In this document: in pieces, positions 33,760-41,975 of the stretch
Layout: the number at the start of each line of letters is the position of its first letter
Numbering within the stretch: position 1 is the first letter of the stretch
NCBI GenBank assembly: GCA_963663365.2
Contig: CAXXIH010000008.1
Location: 496,001 to 560,000, forward strand
Direction of reading: 5' to 3'
Source: G963663365 sp963663365
GTDB taxonomy: Bacteria > Hinthialibacterota > Hinthialibacteria > Hinthialibacterales > G963663365
Length of the DNA: 64,000 nucleotides
Position numbers and translations under genes: made by a program
The notes under the pieces: generated by a model
Told to the model about the DNA's origin: nothing
Database searches by the model: none
The model's input: only the letters and a program-made list of their open reading frames with translations

Positions 33760-36006
33760 TCACTGTGCTACCCTCAGGAGACGAACACCGTCGTAACGGG
33801 AGCGGGCATTCGGCGAGATGAATGTGCGATACGCCGAACGGCTGTATTTGGCTTGTCCTCCCCAGCAGCCGCCACGCTTGATACGGTACGAGCCTATTAT
33901 GGGGCCTTGTGGATCTGTCTGGTGGCTCGAAGAATAACTTCCCTCAAAGTCACCACACCACTCCTCCACATTCCCACTCATATCATATAATCCCCACGCG
34001 TTCGGTAATTTCTGCCCCACAACCTTCGTTCCATTCGGTGATTTATTTCCAAAGTACCACGCATAGCGGCCAATCTCTGAATACGATGGATCATCACCCC
34101 AATAGAATCGCGTCATCGTACCTGCACGGCATGCGTATTCCCACTCCGCCTCACTCGGTAGACGGAAACTCCCTCGCCCCATACCATTTAAATGGCTGAT
34201 AAACGTCTGGCAGTCGTCCCAACTCACGGTATCCACCGGGTAATCATCGCCAACACGATCACCACTTGTTGGATTTGAACCCATCACCGCAAGCCATTGT
34301 GCCTGAGTGATCTCGAACATGCCCAGGAAGAATGGCTGCGAAATCGTCACTTCGTGCTGTGGTCCTTCGTAACTGTCACGATCCTGTTCGTTATTTGGTG
34401 AACCCATCATGAATGTTCCTGCCGGTATTAAAACCATTTCTAAAGGCTTCGCATTGGATGGAAGACCAGGAATATCTATTACAATGCTTTCACTTGTGGA
34501 AATCGCAGGTGTTGGTGTCGGTAAGGGAGGGGGCAATGTGCCATTGTACAACCTCACTAGACGCAAACCATGCGAAGATCCTAAAAAAGTGCGTCCATCT
34601 GGCAAACTGAAACCACGTGCCGCCGACTGGCAATTGTTAGAAGAGTATTCCCAGGAGCCGCCACGCATTACACGATATGGTCCTCCTGGTATGGGACTTT
34701 GAAAGTCTCCAATGGGGCCTATTGGATCGATTTGTGGTTCATATTGATAATAACCTAGCCAATCCGAGCACCACTCCTCCACGTTCCCGTGCATATCGTA
34801 TAAGCCCCATGGATTTGGCCTTTTATTAGCTACTGGTTTCGGGCCTGAATAGCTATTCATGAGCCACCACATATACTCACTGCAAGAATATGTATTTTGG
34901 GTGTCTTCACACAGCATATCCCCAAACGAGAACAATGTGGTTGTGCCTGCCCTGCAAGCGTACTCCCACTCAGCTTCTGTCGGCAATCTGAATGTCCCTC
35001 GTCCCATTTCGTTCAATCGTTCAATGAAATCCTGACAGTCATTCCAGTTCACATAGTTAACCGGGCAATTATCGCAACCAGGGAAACCATATTGTTGACT
35101 TTCAGGGCTATCTACAGACGGATTTGAACCCATCACCGCAAGCCATTGTGCCTCAGTGATCTCGAACATGCCCAGGAAGAATGGCTGCGAAATCGTCACT
35201 TCGTGCTGTGGCCACCAGAAACCAGATGTACCTTGCTGGTATGGTGACGGACCCATCATGAATGTCCCAGCAGGAATCAAAACCATATCTAATGGAATTG
35301 CCCCCGTAGCTGAACCGAAGATATTGACTCGAATCTCTTCGAGTCCTGACATTTGATTCGTACCGAGAGTCCAGATACTGGTGACTTCCCCGCTCGTAGG
35401 CGTTGCGGTTGGTATTGCGGGTTCCGTGGGAGTCGGTGTAGAGGTTGGCGCGATTGTTGGCGCGAACATCTCTTCCAACACGCTACTGGTTACACCGAGC
35501 GGTGTGACGACGATCTGGTCCAGGTAGACGATCGATGACGCAGGCGAGGTGGCCACGACTTGGAAGGCGGGCATGACCGCGTTGTCGCGGGGATCATAGA
35601 GCACCTCCATGGTGTGCCAGGAACTCATATAGTCCGCGCCGTTGATGGGCATATTGGCGATCAGGGAGCCGTCGACCGGCGCGTTCAATCCCACGAGCGT
35701 CATGAACACATCCGGTCCCGAGGACCACACCGAACAACGGATCAACACCAATCCCTCGCCCGCGTTTACGCTCGGGCCGTAGAGAATGAGTCCTTCGCCT
35801 TCGTTGAGGGTAATCGTCAATCCCTGTCCGTTGGTCCCTTCCCCAGAAGGAATAAGACCAAACGCATAGGAAGCCTGCTCGAACCCACCGGGGGCGGCAA
35901 TAAGCAGCCCCTCCGCGCTGTCCAGATTGACCGTAACCGGAGCCTGCGCGAAGCACATCGGTAGAAACACCAGGGCAAAAACAGCAAGAGCGAATAAACG
36001 GTTCAT
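33760..36006 (-). CDS. Secreted protein with two FGE domains
   Basis: This 748-aa protein has a signal peptide ('ALAVFALVFLPMCFAQAP'), the unnamed 'GLNAPVDG' domain (about 20-190), a Thr-Pro linker, a first FGE/SUMF domain (about 235-480, 'FMMGPSPYQQGTSGFWWPQ', 'RLPTEAEWEYACRAGTTTLF', 'GNVEEWCSDW') and a second (about 510-748, 'FMMGSPNNEQDRDSYEGPQ', 'RLPSEAEWEYACRAGTMTRF'). The Cys before 'QSAAR' is present in the first domain; the second has Ser in its place. Canonical formylglycine synthesis needs two close cysteines, which neither shows, so a binding or structural role is more likely. AGGAG precedes the ATG at 36006. It follows the LRR-FGE gene and shares its domain plan. Confidence 0.9.
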   Translation of the reverse strand: MNRLFALAVFALVFLPMCFAQAPVTVNLDSAEGLLIAAPGGFEQASYAFGLIPSGEGTNGQGLTITLNEGEGLILYGPSVNAGEGLVLIRCSVWSSGPDVFMTLVGLNAPVDGSLIANMPINGADYMSSWHTMEVLYDPRDNAVMPAFQVVATSPASSIVYLDQIVVTPLGVTSSVLEEMFAPTIAPTSTPTPTEPAIPTATPTSGEVTSIWTLGTNQMSGLEEIRVNIFGSATGAIPLDMVLIPAGTFMMGPSPYQQGTSGFWWPQHEVTISQPFFLGMFEITEAQWLAVMGSNPSVDSPESQQYGFPGCDNCPVNYVNWNDCQDFIERLNEMGRGTFRLPTEAEWEYACRAGTTTLFSFGDMLCEDTQNTYSCSEYMWWLMNSYSGPKPVANKRPNPWGLYDMHGNVEEWCSDWLGYYQYEPQIDPIGPIGDFQSPIPGGPYRVMRGGSWEYSSNNCQSAARGFSLPDGRTFLGSSHGLRLVRLYNGTLPPPLPTPTPAISTSESIVIDIPGLPSNAKPLEMVLIPAGTFMMGSPNNEQDRDSYEGPQHEVTISQPFFLGMFEITQAQWLAVMGSNPTSGDRVGDDYPVDTVSWDDCQTFISHLNGMGRGSFRLPSEAEWEYACRAGTMTRFYWGDDPSYSEIGRYAWYFGNKSPNGTKVVGQKLPNAWGLYDMSGNVEEWCGDFEGSYSSSHQTDPQGPIIGSYRIKRGGCWGGQAKYSRSAYRTFISPNARSRYDGVRLLRVAQ

Positions 36007-36123
36007 TGTAGACTCCTGAATTCGGGGAATCGGCCTTTGCCATTCAGTGTCCATAGGACCATTGTTCTATCTTATCCGTTATATTAGCAGATTTGGATTC
36101 AGTTGAAGAATGATTTTGTATGC

Positions 36124-36168
36124 GGCGGTTTAAAAGTGCGACGTTAGGTGGGGCGGTTTAAAAGTGCG
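36124..36168. repeat. Two 17-bp direct repeats, 28-bp period
   Basis: GGCGGTTTAAAAGTGCG occurs at 36124-36140 and 36152-36168. It lies at the junction between the secreted-protein region and the plasmid-like module. The motif recalls the internal end repeats of some IS21-type elements, but no transposase is present, so this is only a suggestion. Confidence 0.6.
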
Positions 36169-36301
36169 GCACACAATGTAACTTTAAATGTATCAATGAC
36201 TAACAAACAGCTGGAAGAAATAGGGGTTATTGATGCAATCGCGAATCTGGCCTAATGGATATGGTAGAACATATCGAATCGTCAAGACAACAGGCTCTTT
36301 T

Positions 36302-37129
36302 TTAACCACTCTCAACCCACCCCTCAAACACCTTCGCCATCGTCGGCCAATGCCCCTGCCTTATCAGTTCGCTACACACCCGCGACACAATCTGCTCCGT
36401 GTTACTGCTGACGGCATATCCAATGCATTCCGGGTGCCTGTAGAAATCGGTGCCTAGCCCTGATTCTTCTTCAATGTGATTGTGCAGATCGGCGATTGCC
36501 TGCCCAATCAGCCCGCGAATATCCACATCATTCTTCACAAACTGCAATGCCGAGAAGTAGTGATGCAAGGCTTTGACTTTCTCCACGACAGATTCCAATA
36601 GATGACCTGAGCAACCATTCTGTTCTGTTCTTCTTTCGTTGCCGACCTCATCCAACTCATGAAAATCCATTGCCACCGTCGCCGCTTTGAAAAAGTCTTC
36701 AGCCGATAGTTCTTTCCATGCCTGCTCAGGTTCTTCGACAACCTTCTGCAGCCATTTCACGATATTACATCCCCGGTACGTCCAGAATGATATGCGTGTT
36801 GACATTGAAGCGTCTTTGCCATAGATATCCTCATTCCATTCGTAGTTGGCTCGTTGAATCCGTCTCGTCAATTCGGATACAAGCCCGTCATCTTTGCCGA
36901 GTTCCATCATTGAGCCCACGAGATACACCAAATACAACTTGTCCTTCAGGTTCAAAACATGATTCTGAAAGATCTCTCCGCTGGCAAACATATTCTGTAA
37001 TGCCCATTCCAACCGGTCTCTGCGAAATCGCCGTATCCTGTCGTTCTTTTCAAGCAGTTCCCTCTGGGCGATCCCATCATCCACGGCCTGAAAACCAATG
37101 TTCGTTAAATCGATCTGATGATAGACCAT
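36302..37129 (-). CDS. Unknown 275-aa protein, parent of two truncated copies
   Basis: This soluble protein is mostly helical, with 'LYLVYLVGSMMELGKDDGLV' (about 66-85), 'NIVKWLQKVVEEPEQAWKEL' and a His-rich end ('ALHHYFSALQF', 'DLHNHIEEESGLGTDFYRHP'). The scattered His and Glu could bind metal, which is a guess. No family is recognised. It is the last gene of the module on this strand, 12 bp after the DUF669-like gene. Its 3' end occurs as fragments at 11925-12079 and 25820-26175, showing that it has moved or been copied at least twice. Confidence 0.7.
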   Translation of the reverse strand: MVYHQIDLTNIGFQAVDDGIAQRELLEKNDRIRRFRRDRLEWALQNMFASGEIFQNHVLNLKDKLYLVYLVGSMMELGKDDGLVSELTRRIQRANYEWNEDIYGKDASMSTRISFWTYRGCNIVKWLQKVVEEPEQAWKELSAEDFFKAATVAMDFHELDEVGNERRTEQNGCSGHLLESVVEKVKALHHYFSALQFVKNDVDIRGLIGQAIADLHNHIEEESGLGTDFYRHPECIGYAVSSNTEQIVSRVCSELIRQGHWPTMAKVFEGWVESG

Positions 37130-37141
37130 TTTCTCAACTCC

Positions 37142-37447
37142 TCATTCACAAAGCCCGACCAGTCTGGCTGTTAAACCTTCACCGGCCCCAATCTCAATTT
37201 CCACTTTTTTACCAACCGCCTTTTGAAGAAAGCCCTGATTTATCCTCGCAATTTCTCGTTCGGGTAACCCAAGTTTCTTGATATTCGACAACAATATTCG
37301 GTTATCGTCTTTTCCACAGACTGGCGTATATTGCTTAACGATTTCATTGTAGCCGCCTGGCCCATCACACAGATAGGTCCAAACAAACGTAGAGTTTCCT
37401 TCTTCTGTCAATTCTTTTCTTACGCTGTAGATTTTGGCGATCATCAT
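37142..37447 (-). CDS. DUF669-like protein 2
   Basis: This 101-aa protein is paralogous to the C-terminal half of the 189-aa protein upstream ('MIAKIYSVRKELTEEGNSTF', 'NRILLSNIKKLGLPEREIAR', 'INQGFLQKAVGKKVEIEIG'). The strand pattern and 'G(K/R)xVEIE' end resemble DUF669-type proteins of phages and plasmids, which act in DNA recombination or single-strand DNA metabolism. It follows its paralogue by 28 bp and precedes the 275-aa gene by 12 bp, so it is in the same operon. Confidence 0.65.
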   Translation of the reverse strand: MMIAKIYSVRKELTEEGNSTFVWTYLCDGPGGYNEIVKQYTPVCGKDDNRILLSNIKKLGLPEREIARINQGFLQKAVGKKVEIEIGAGEGLTARLVGLCE

Positions 37448-37475
37448 TTTGATACCTCGTGTGTGGATTCCAACG

Positions 37476-38045
37476 TTACAATGCTCGCACCATCTGAGCC
37501 GTGGTATATCCGTCCTTCATACTGACAGCAATCTCAACTTCTCTTCCGCTCAATTTCTGTAGAAATCCTGAATTGATGTTGGAGACCTCAATGTTGGCAA
37601 ATCCCAACTTTTCCATGTTGGACAGCAAATAGCCGTTGTTATCCTTTCCTCCGATAACCGTATACTGATTAGCAGTTTCAATACCGCCGTTTTGGCCTCG
37701 ATACGCATACTTCCATACCAATTGCTCATTCCCCTTTTTGGAGGTCGATTGCACTACGCTCTCGATTCTCGCTATGATAACTCCGTTTTTTGATGCATGA
37801 TTTTCTGTTCCTGTATTCGATTCGGCTCGGTTCGATGCAGAAGAATCATCTCCAAAGAACTCATCGCTTAACGGTGAGACAAATGCTATACTTTCCTTTT
37901 CATTTTGGTTTGCGTTTACATCTGGTTCAATATGGATCGTAATTCTAAGACCTTCCACACAAACAGCTAATTCTCTCCTTTCATTGTTGTCACTCATCTT
38001 ATTCACTCCTTTGCCAAATCGTTTCCGACTCGACCATCTTCTCAC
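37476..38045 (-). CDS. DUF669-like protein 1
   Basis: This protein is up to 189 aa long. The N-terminal 80 residues are acidic and probably disordered ('RIESVVQ' marks the start of the folded part); the C-terminal 100 align with the next gene ('NNGYLLSNMEKLGFANIEVS', 'INSGFLQKLSGREVEIAVS'). The start could be the ATG at 37997 (MSDNNERRELAV) since the first 16 codons look out of place. A phage/plasmid single-strand-annealing or DNA-binding role is inferred from its DUF669-like pattern and position by the primase. Confidence 0.65.
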   Translation of the reverse strand: MRRWSSRKRFGKGVNKMSDNNERRELAVCVEGLRITIHIEPDVNANQNEKESIAFVSPLSDEFFGDDSSASNRAESNTGTENHASKNGVIIARIESVVQSTSKKGNEQLVWKYAYRGQNGGIETANQYTVIGGKDNNGYLLSNMEKLGFANIEVSNINSGFLQKLSGREVEIAVSMKDGYTTAQMVRAL

Positions 38046-38102
38046 TCCATAGCCTTCTGATTGCCATAGGACTTCTGTAGGCCACGAACTGATCCGTATG
38101 GA

Positions 38103-38297
38103 CTATGATACTGTTGGCCATTGTTTTTCGCCCTCAGGCATTTTTCCTTCCTGTTCGTACTCCCAATAGGCACTGAGCATATTCCGGACAATTTCGCCTT
38201 TACTGGTATTCTGCTTCTCGCTTTCCTGTTTGATGTTCCGGTACATCTCTTCCGACATCACTACCGTTAACGGGCATCTGTATTTGGCTCGCTTCAT
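38103..38297 (-). CDS. Ribbon-helix-helix (CopG-type) repressor
   Basis: This 64-aa protein has the RHH layout: a short strand ('RCPLTVVMS', about 7-15), helix A ('EEMYRNIKQESEKQ'), a Ser/Gly turn ('TSKGEIVRNM') and helix B to about 47, then an acidic tail. RHH dimers bind short inverted repeats, and CopG relatives control plasmid copy number. The long non-coding region immediately upstream carries repeated TGACAG/TGACAC words that could be its operators. It probably regulates its own operon and the primase transcript. Confidence 0.85.
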   Translation of the reverse strand: MKRAKYRCPLTVVMSEEMYRNIKQESEKQNTSKGEIVRNMLSAYWEYEQEGKMPEGEKQWPTVS

Positions 38298-39369
38298 GTT
38301 TTGCCTCCTGTTGAGACCAACATCATGATCTCAATCATTTCTTTATAGTTTGTCCTGAATGGAAATAGACAAGTGCAGAATCGTTTGAAGAAGGTCGGCA
38401 ATAACGAAGCCAGGTATAATAATCCTTAGAGCTTGGCAGATACTCTATGGCTGCCGTCATAATGCAGATGACAGACCTGACACATCTGACAGAAAATAGA
38501 GACAATGGGAGACTTTGAGTGTAAAAGAAGATCAAACTGGTAATGCAACAAGCTAACTCTGCAACTTATGCGATAATCGTTGAAAAATCGGTGTTTTGCC
38601 TATTGCACTGCAAACAACAATCGCATGTTTCAATGTTGTGCTGACAGATATGACACTTACTACTTTTATATATCCGTATGATCATTTTGTTTTTTGATCA
38701 AAAGATGATTGTAAATGCTACGATCTCTGACAGATTACATACGTATCGCATTTCATGTTGATTGCAGGTTGTGCATTTGTAGCTTACGATTTGGATTCAA
38801 AATACATGATGATAAAAAATTGCTGTTCTAACTCCAATGATTGTGAAAAGGTGGTTGTCTATTTTAGCTAAGAGCATTCTGAATACAGCATTGCCAAGCG
38901 CATAAGACATAAACAAGATTAGTTGCAACACAGGGGATATATCGAATGTGTAATTTTGATCTTAGTAGCAGCATCAATGCTTTCGATGAGTAGGTTTGAA
39001 AACCTTTTGGTTCAACCGGCAACTATGAGAATATTCAAATACGATTGATAAGGAGCATACGAACACAGAACAAACATGCAAATGCAACGGTGTACACCTA
39101 TATGGGAAATTGCATCTGTTCTATATTCAAACTACATACGTATCGTCTTTAATTGAAAAACGATTTCATGTTCAATAATATGTGTCATATGTGTCAGATC
39201 TGTCAGTTTGATGAAGGCAGGCACTGTTCCACACCCCTAAATATCTGTCAGAAGTGTCAGATCCGTAAGATCCGTCAGGGTGAAGATAGTGTATTGTTGG
39301 TTTTATAGAAAAAGTGATTGAAAACAAGAAGATAGATCGCTGATGGTTAGAGTTCCTTGGGGGTTGGTA
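38298..39369. other. AT-rich region with iteron-like repeats, candidate origin
   Basis: This is about 1.07 kb without a gene. The left part has ATGACAGACCTGACAC and CATCTGACAGA (38468-38495), CTGACAGATATGACAC (38638-38653) and CTGACAGATTACAT (38727-38740). The right part has the inverse, GTGTCAGATCTGTCAG (39192-39207) and CTGTCAGAAGTGTCAGATC (39246-39265). ACATACGTATCG also occurs twice (38738, 39127). The repeats flank an AT-rich core of about 450 bp. Position beside a primase-helicase gene and an RHH gene fits a replication origin or operator region. Confidence 0.55.
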
Positions 39370-41682
39370 CTAGCACACGCACATCGGATCATCGTCGTCT
39401 TCGGGATTATCTGTATCGTCATACTCAACTCCATACCGGCTACAGAGTTTACGAATTAATTCTTCATCCCAGACAATCCCACGTTCTGATCCATCGTTGT
39501 ATCTTTCAAAACCGAGTCTTTGCAGGATTCTGCCCATTGTTACTGGGGACATACGAAAACGTTCCGGTTGGTCATAATCGAGATAATCTTGAATATCGCT
39601 ATTTGAAAGTCTACCGTTCTTGATTTTGCCTTTGGCTTCAAGAATAGCCTTCAGCACCTTTGCTTCTTTGGTATCCGAATTGGCTTCACGTCGGTCTTTT
39701 TCTACCTGCTGGATAAATTTGTGAAACCATTTATCGTCTATCCGTATTGCTGTCATGATCTGTAATAGCGGACGGAGAATATCCCCAAGTCGCCCTACTG
39801 CCGGTTTGCTGACAATAGGAAGTTCCTTGTTCAACCATCGAGCCCGAAAAGCTAAAAGTCTTTCTCTGTACGGAAGTCCGTCTTTAACCTTTATATCATT
39901 GTCGAATATTCTATTGGTTTCAGGCATGACGATCTGAATGACTCGAGTGTCCAAAATTGGATTGACCGGTTGGTTTGTGGCAATGATGGTGGGACCATAG
40001 ACTTCGTAATAGACAGTATCTTCAAATGGACCTAATTCCGGTTTAGGAACTCTCATGACTTTGGCGCCTTTTTCAAACCGGTGCAAAAAGATATCCTCTG
40101 TTCCGCTCTTCTCCATCTTCTTCTGGATGTCTGTTACATCGAAGAAAAGTGTTGCTCGAAAGTTATGTGCAAGACGAATAATATGTGCCTCATTAACAGT
40201 AACTAGATGATGCCCCCGCCAACCAGCGTAAATAAGAGCACGTCCCGTACGTGTTTTACCCCTTTCGGCAATTGCGTAAAAGATAATGATTGGCAAATAG
40301 TCAACCCGATCCCAAAGATAAGTGGTCATCAGCCACAGTGCGAGAAAACTGTAGTGGTGTTCCGTGGGCAGTTCACTTACCGTCTTTAAGTGCGTAACCA
40401 AATCTTCAAACAGTTTTTGATCGTTATCAGTATCATAATGCTTTAACACATTTGCGGCATTTGGGAGTTCCCACTGGATATGACTTTGTCGAGGAGGAAT
40501 CAGCACTCCATCCGGTAGTGTATGCTTATCTCTAAATTCAATTTTTCCGTCACAGAGTATCATGAATACGACGTTGCCTTTATCGTCTAAAGCAAGGTCA
40601 ACCAGATTTTTGAAGTATGCAGATAACTTTGCATCAGGAGGCTTAGGTTTATCCTTTGATTTTTCGTTGACGGGATATTTTACTATGCCCGCTGCTATGG
40701 ATCGGAGTTCCTTATCTTCAAGTGGAGGGTTACACCTATCAGCATTTTCCTTCCAAAGCGCTTCAAAAATATCTTCCTCTGTTAGGCCCTTGTTCCTAAG
40801 CTTGCCAGCCAAACTCACCAATGTATTGTGGCGGTTTCCTTCCTGGATCGTTGAGGTACATTGACCATTGGTGGACGTTGACTTTACATTCTCTTTGTCG
40901 ATCAGGTCTAAAAGCCAATCAGGCATATCGGCAAGGGATTCCCTAAACGCGTTCGGATTATTAACGTCAAACGCTTTGTCCCATTCGTAACGCCTACTTG
41001 AAACCGGATGTTTGCTGGGTGGTGCAACGATATAGCTGCTGTCCGGAATCACGTCAATCCCAGGGCAAACATTGATTTTTCGGGGGACGCCCCTATCGGG
41101 ATAAGAAAAATAATAATGCCGTCCTCCCCCACCACTGTTAACGACGAGGGTGCTGGGAAGACCGCCATGCTTTTCTTCAAGCTCCTGCAGTGACTCGTAG
41201 CCATCATTCTTCTTATCGATGTCTAGTACGGCGATACGGGACCGTTTTCCGGTTACAATGCCAACATTGCTGTTTGGCCACCGTTTCCACCATTTTTTGA
41301 TGGTTTGCTCATCGGTTGTGCCGTCTTTGTAACCATGGGTGTCTTTATGAGGGATTTTTCCAGCTAATGGGATTACAGGCAGTCCCATCTTTGCATATAA
41401 AAGGGCCGCTTTCTTCGATGTGGATAACGGAGCGTCAATCCGTCGGCTTTGAGATATTCGCTGCTGTGTCTGTTTATCACCCGGAAGCGTATCCGGTTCT
41501 TTTGCAGCCATAGATATCTCATTTTCCTGTGCAGTTACATCCGAACCATTACCGTCTTTGGCTGAAGATCCGTTTGTCTGTACATCGCAAATTTCTCCCG
41601 ATTCATTTTGATCAACCGTACACTGGTTTTCTTCGGGCTTAGGTAAAGCCATACCTACATCTTCAAATTTATCGCGCGTCAT
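39370..41682 (-). CDS. Primase-polymerase with helicase-like C-terminus
   Basis: This 770-aa protein has an unstructured N-terminus (1-90), a bifunctional primase/polymerase domain (about 95-275: 'GLPVIPLAGKIPHKDT', catalytic Asp pair in 'AVLDIDKKNDG', and 'NSGGGGRHYYF'), a primase C-terminal helical domain (about 290-345: 'GNRHNTLVSLAGKLRNKGL') and an AAA-type ATPase-like region (about 430-640, Walker-like 'AERGKTRTGRALIYAG'). It should prime and unwind a replicon. The ATG at 41682 follows GGAGGATAG. Its start overlaps (ATGA) the stop of a 27-codon ORF, so translation is probably coupled. A TTG start at 41775 in frame is less likely. Confidence 0.85.
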   Translation of the reverse strand: MTRDKFEDVGMALPKPEENQCTVDQNESGEICDVQTNGSSAKDGNGSDVTAQENEISMAAKEPDTLPGDKQTQQRISQSRRIDAPLSTSKKAALLYAKMGLPVIPLAGKIPHKDTHGYKDGTTDEQTIKKWWKRWPNSNVGIVTGKRSRIAVLDIDKKNDGYESLQELEEKHGGLPSTLVVNSGGGGRHYYFSYPDRGVPRKINVCPGIDVIPDSSYIVAPPSKHPVSSRRYEWDKAFDVNNPNAFRESLADMPDWLLDLIDKENVKSTSTNGQCTSTIQEGNRHNTLVSLAGKLRNKGLTEEDIFEALWKENADRCNPPLEDKELRSIAAGIVKYPVNEKSKDKPKPPDAKLSAYFKNLVDLALDDKGNVVFMILCDGKIEFRDKHTLPDGVLIPPRQSHIQWELPNAANVLKHYDTDNDQKLFEDLVTHLKTVSELPTEHHYSFLALWLMTTYLWDRVDYLPIIIFYAIAERGKTRTGRALIYAGWRGHHLVTVNEAHIIRLAHNFRATLFFDVTDIQKKMEKSGTEDIFLHRFEKGAKVMRVPKPELGPFEDTVYYEVYGPTIIATNQPVNPILDTRVIQIVMPETNRIFDNDIKVKDGLPYRERLLAFRARWLNKELPIVSKPAVGRLGDILRPLLQIMTAIRIDDKWFHKFIQQVEKDRREANSDTKEAKVLKAILEAKGKIKNGRLSNSDIQDYLDYDQPERFRMSPVTMGRILQRLGFERYNDGSERGIVWDEELIRKLCSRYGVEYDDTDNPEDDDDPMCVC

Positions 41683-41762
41683 TCTATCCTCCAAACGGGT
41701 ATCCTTGCGGGATGTGTTTTCATTCTTCCACTGTTGTGGCTCAACGGGTTTTTCATTCTCAT
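41679..41762 (-). CDS. 27-aa leader ORF coupled to the primase gene
   Basis: The ATG follows GGAGGTAGAAG, a strong ribosome site. The peptide reads 'MRMKNPLSHNSGRMK' and ends 'IPVWRIE'. Its TGA overlaps the primase ATG as ATGA. The layout, with its own ribosome site and a stop-start overlap, is classic for translational coupling that tunes replication-protein level. It is too short to have a predicted fold. Confidence 0.55.
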   Translation of the reverse strand: MRMKNPLSHNSGRMKTHPARIPVWRIE

Positions 41763-41975
41763 CTTCTACCTCCAATTGCAGTGAGTGCTGCTGAGCGGTA
41801 TATGTATCTGCCTGGTGACTCTATCCGATAAACCTCAAAAACGGTGAGATAATATAATGGTCACAATCATATATTTGTCCTGCATCAGCAACACTCACTT
41901 TTATCGTCGTTAAGCTATGGATACTGCAATGGTTATAAGTTTTTGCAATTCGTTCTACAAATGCGCTGTACGCCT

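Noticed and set aside
38440..39300. CRISPR array suspected from recurring TGACAG words
   Set aside because: The words are only 8-16 bp, occur in both orientations and are unevenly spaced, with no constant repeat-spacer unit.
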